Shown: positions 63,832 to 64,000 of the stretch, in pieces | Numbering within the stretch: the stretch's first letter is position 1 | How the letters are laid out: each line of letters begins with the position of its first letter | Origin: Erythrobacter sp. | Lineage (GTDB): Bacteria > Pseudomonadota > Alphaproteobacteria > Sphingomonadales > Sphingomonadaceae | Direction of reading: 5' to 3' | DNA: 64,000 bases | NCBI RefSeq assembly: GCF_011765465.1 | Contig: NZ_CP050265.1 | Location: forward strand, 1,798,001 to 1,862,000 | Notes under the pieces: generated by a model | What the model saw: only the letters and a program-made list of their open reading frames with translations | What the model was told of the DNA's origin: nothing | The model's database searches: none | Made by a program: the position numbers and the translations under genes

Positions 63832-64000
63832 TCAGAAGGTGAGAGCCTTCACCGTCTTCACGCCTTCGAGTGCTTCCGCCTCGGCCATGATGTCGGCGCC
63901 CGGATGCTCGTCGAGGCTCAAAAGCAGCACCGCTTCCCCGCCCGCGTCGCGGCGGCCGAGGTTGAAGGTGCCGATATTGATCCCGTGGCCGCCCAGCATG
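63832..64000 (-). CDS. serA: D-3-phosphoglycerate dehydrogenase, C-terminal end (runs off window)
   Basis: The last 55 codons of a gene that continues past the right edge. The residues MLGGHGINIGTFNLGRRDAG, EAVLLLSLDEHPGADI and VKTVKALTF match the C-terminal ACT domain of long-form SerA, the serine-binding feedback domain. SerA starts serine synthesis from 3-phosphoglycerate. Identification rests on this ACT tail and on gene order next to hisZ and purA, common in alphaproteobacteria. Confidence 0.82.
   Translation of the reverse strand, partial: MLGGHGINIGTFNLGRRDAGGEAVLLLSLDEHPGADIMAEAEALEGVKTVKALTF

Overview
The window looks like chromosomal DNA of an alphaproteobacterium of the Sphingomonadales, most likely the Erythrobacteraceae (Erythrobacter/Qipengyuania-like). 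The evidence is high GC with dense, often overlapping genes; a transhydrogenase split over three genes; a tiny aa3-type oxidase subunit IV; a CcrM (GANTC) methyltransferase; the alphaproteobacterial ChvI-ChvG-HprK-RapZ-EIIA-HPr block divergent from pckA; and short TTCGACA(A/G)GCTCAGG-type palindromic repeats. The genus call is inference. I see no integrase, IS element, phage module or CRISPR array.

Layout. 0-1.7 kb: pntAA-pntAB-pntB transhydrogenase operon plus a small oxidase subunit (minus). 2-4.3 kb: response regulator with an AAA+ domain and an SDR oxidoreductase (plus). 4.3-9.6 kb: PhoD-like phosphatase, folP, ccrM, a Na+/Ca2+ exchanger and rnhB (minus). 9.6-14.7 kb: sugar dehydrogenase lipoprotein, GNAT, DUF1285, CoA pyrophosphatase, CCA-adding enzyme and an exported repeat protein closed by a strong terminator (plus). 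14.9-22.3 kb: parC, a DJ-1/PfpI protein, an AI-2E permease and an Fe-S supply operon (two cysteine desulfurases plus a ferredoxin). 22.4-28.3 kb: hydrolase, TonB-like protein, a DUF885 protein and a HExxH/TPR protein.

28.4-36 kb is the central carbon and envelope regulatory block: pckA diverges from chvI-chvG-hprK-rapZ-EIIA-HPr, followed by an rRNA/tRNA methyltransferase. 36.2-43.8 kb: SH3 protein, rmuC, a DUF1622 membrane protein facing a copper-binding Cys-rich protein, def, a zinc ribbon, recR, and the fmt-truA-oxidoreductase operon. 43.97-44.36 kb is a compact unit: a GIY-YIG nuclease gene bracketed by inverted REP-like repeats. 44.4-53.2 kb is rich in amide and peptide hydrolases (asparaginase, amidohydrolase, two DUF885 proteins) with an MscS channel, tRNA-Val(TAC) and a TlpA-like thioredoxin. 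53.2-57 kb: argH, a small lipoprotein, lysA and a siroheme-synthase-like gene. 57-64 kb: a MarR-like regulator, an L,D-transpeptidase, purA, an esterase with a Cys-rich N-terminus, a lower-GC hypothetical gene, a frameshifted ridA, hisZ and the 3' end of serA.

Most genes are housekeeping. The observations most worth following are the GIY-YIG/REP unit, the ccrM leader (perfect DnaA box plus paired GANTC palindromes), a 21-bp palindrome before the TonB-like gene, the GAFTGA-to-GAFPGA change in the AAA+ regulator, the siroheme synthase with a vestigial methyltransferase domain, and the apparent frameshift at the start of ridA.
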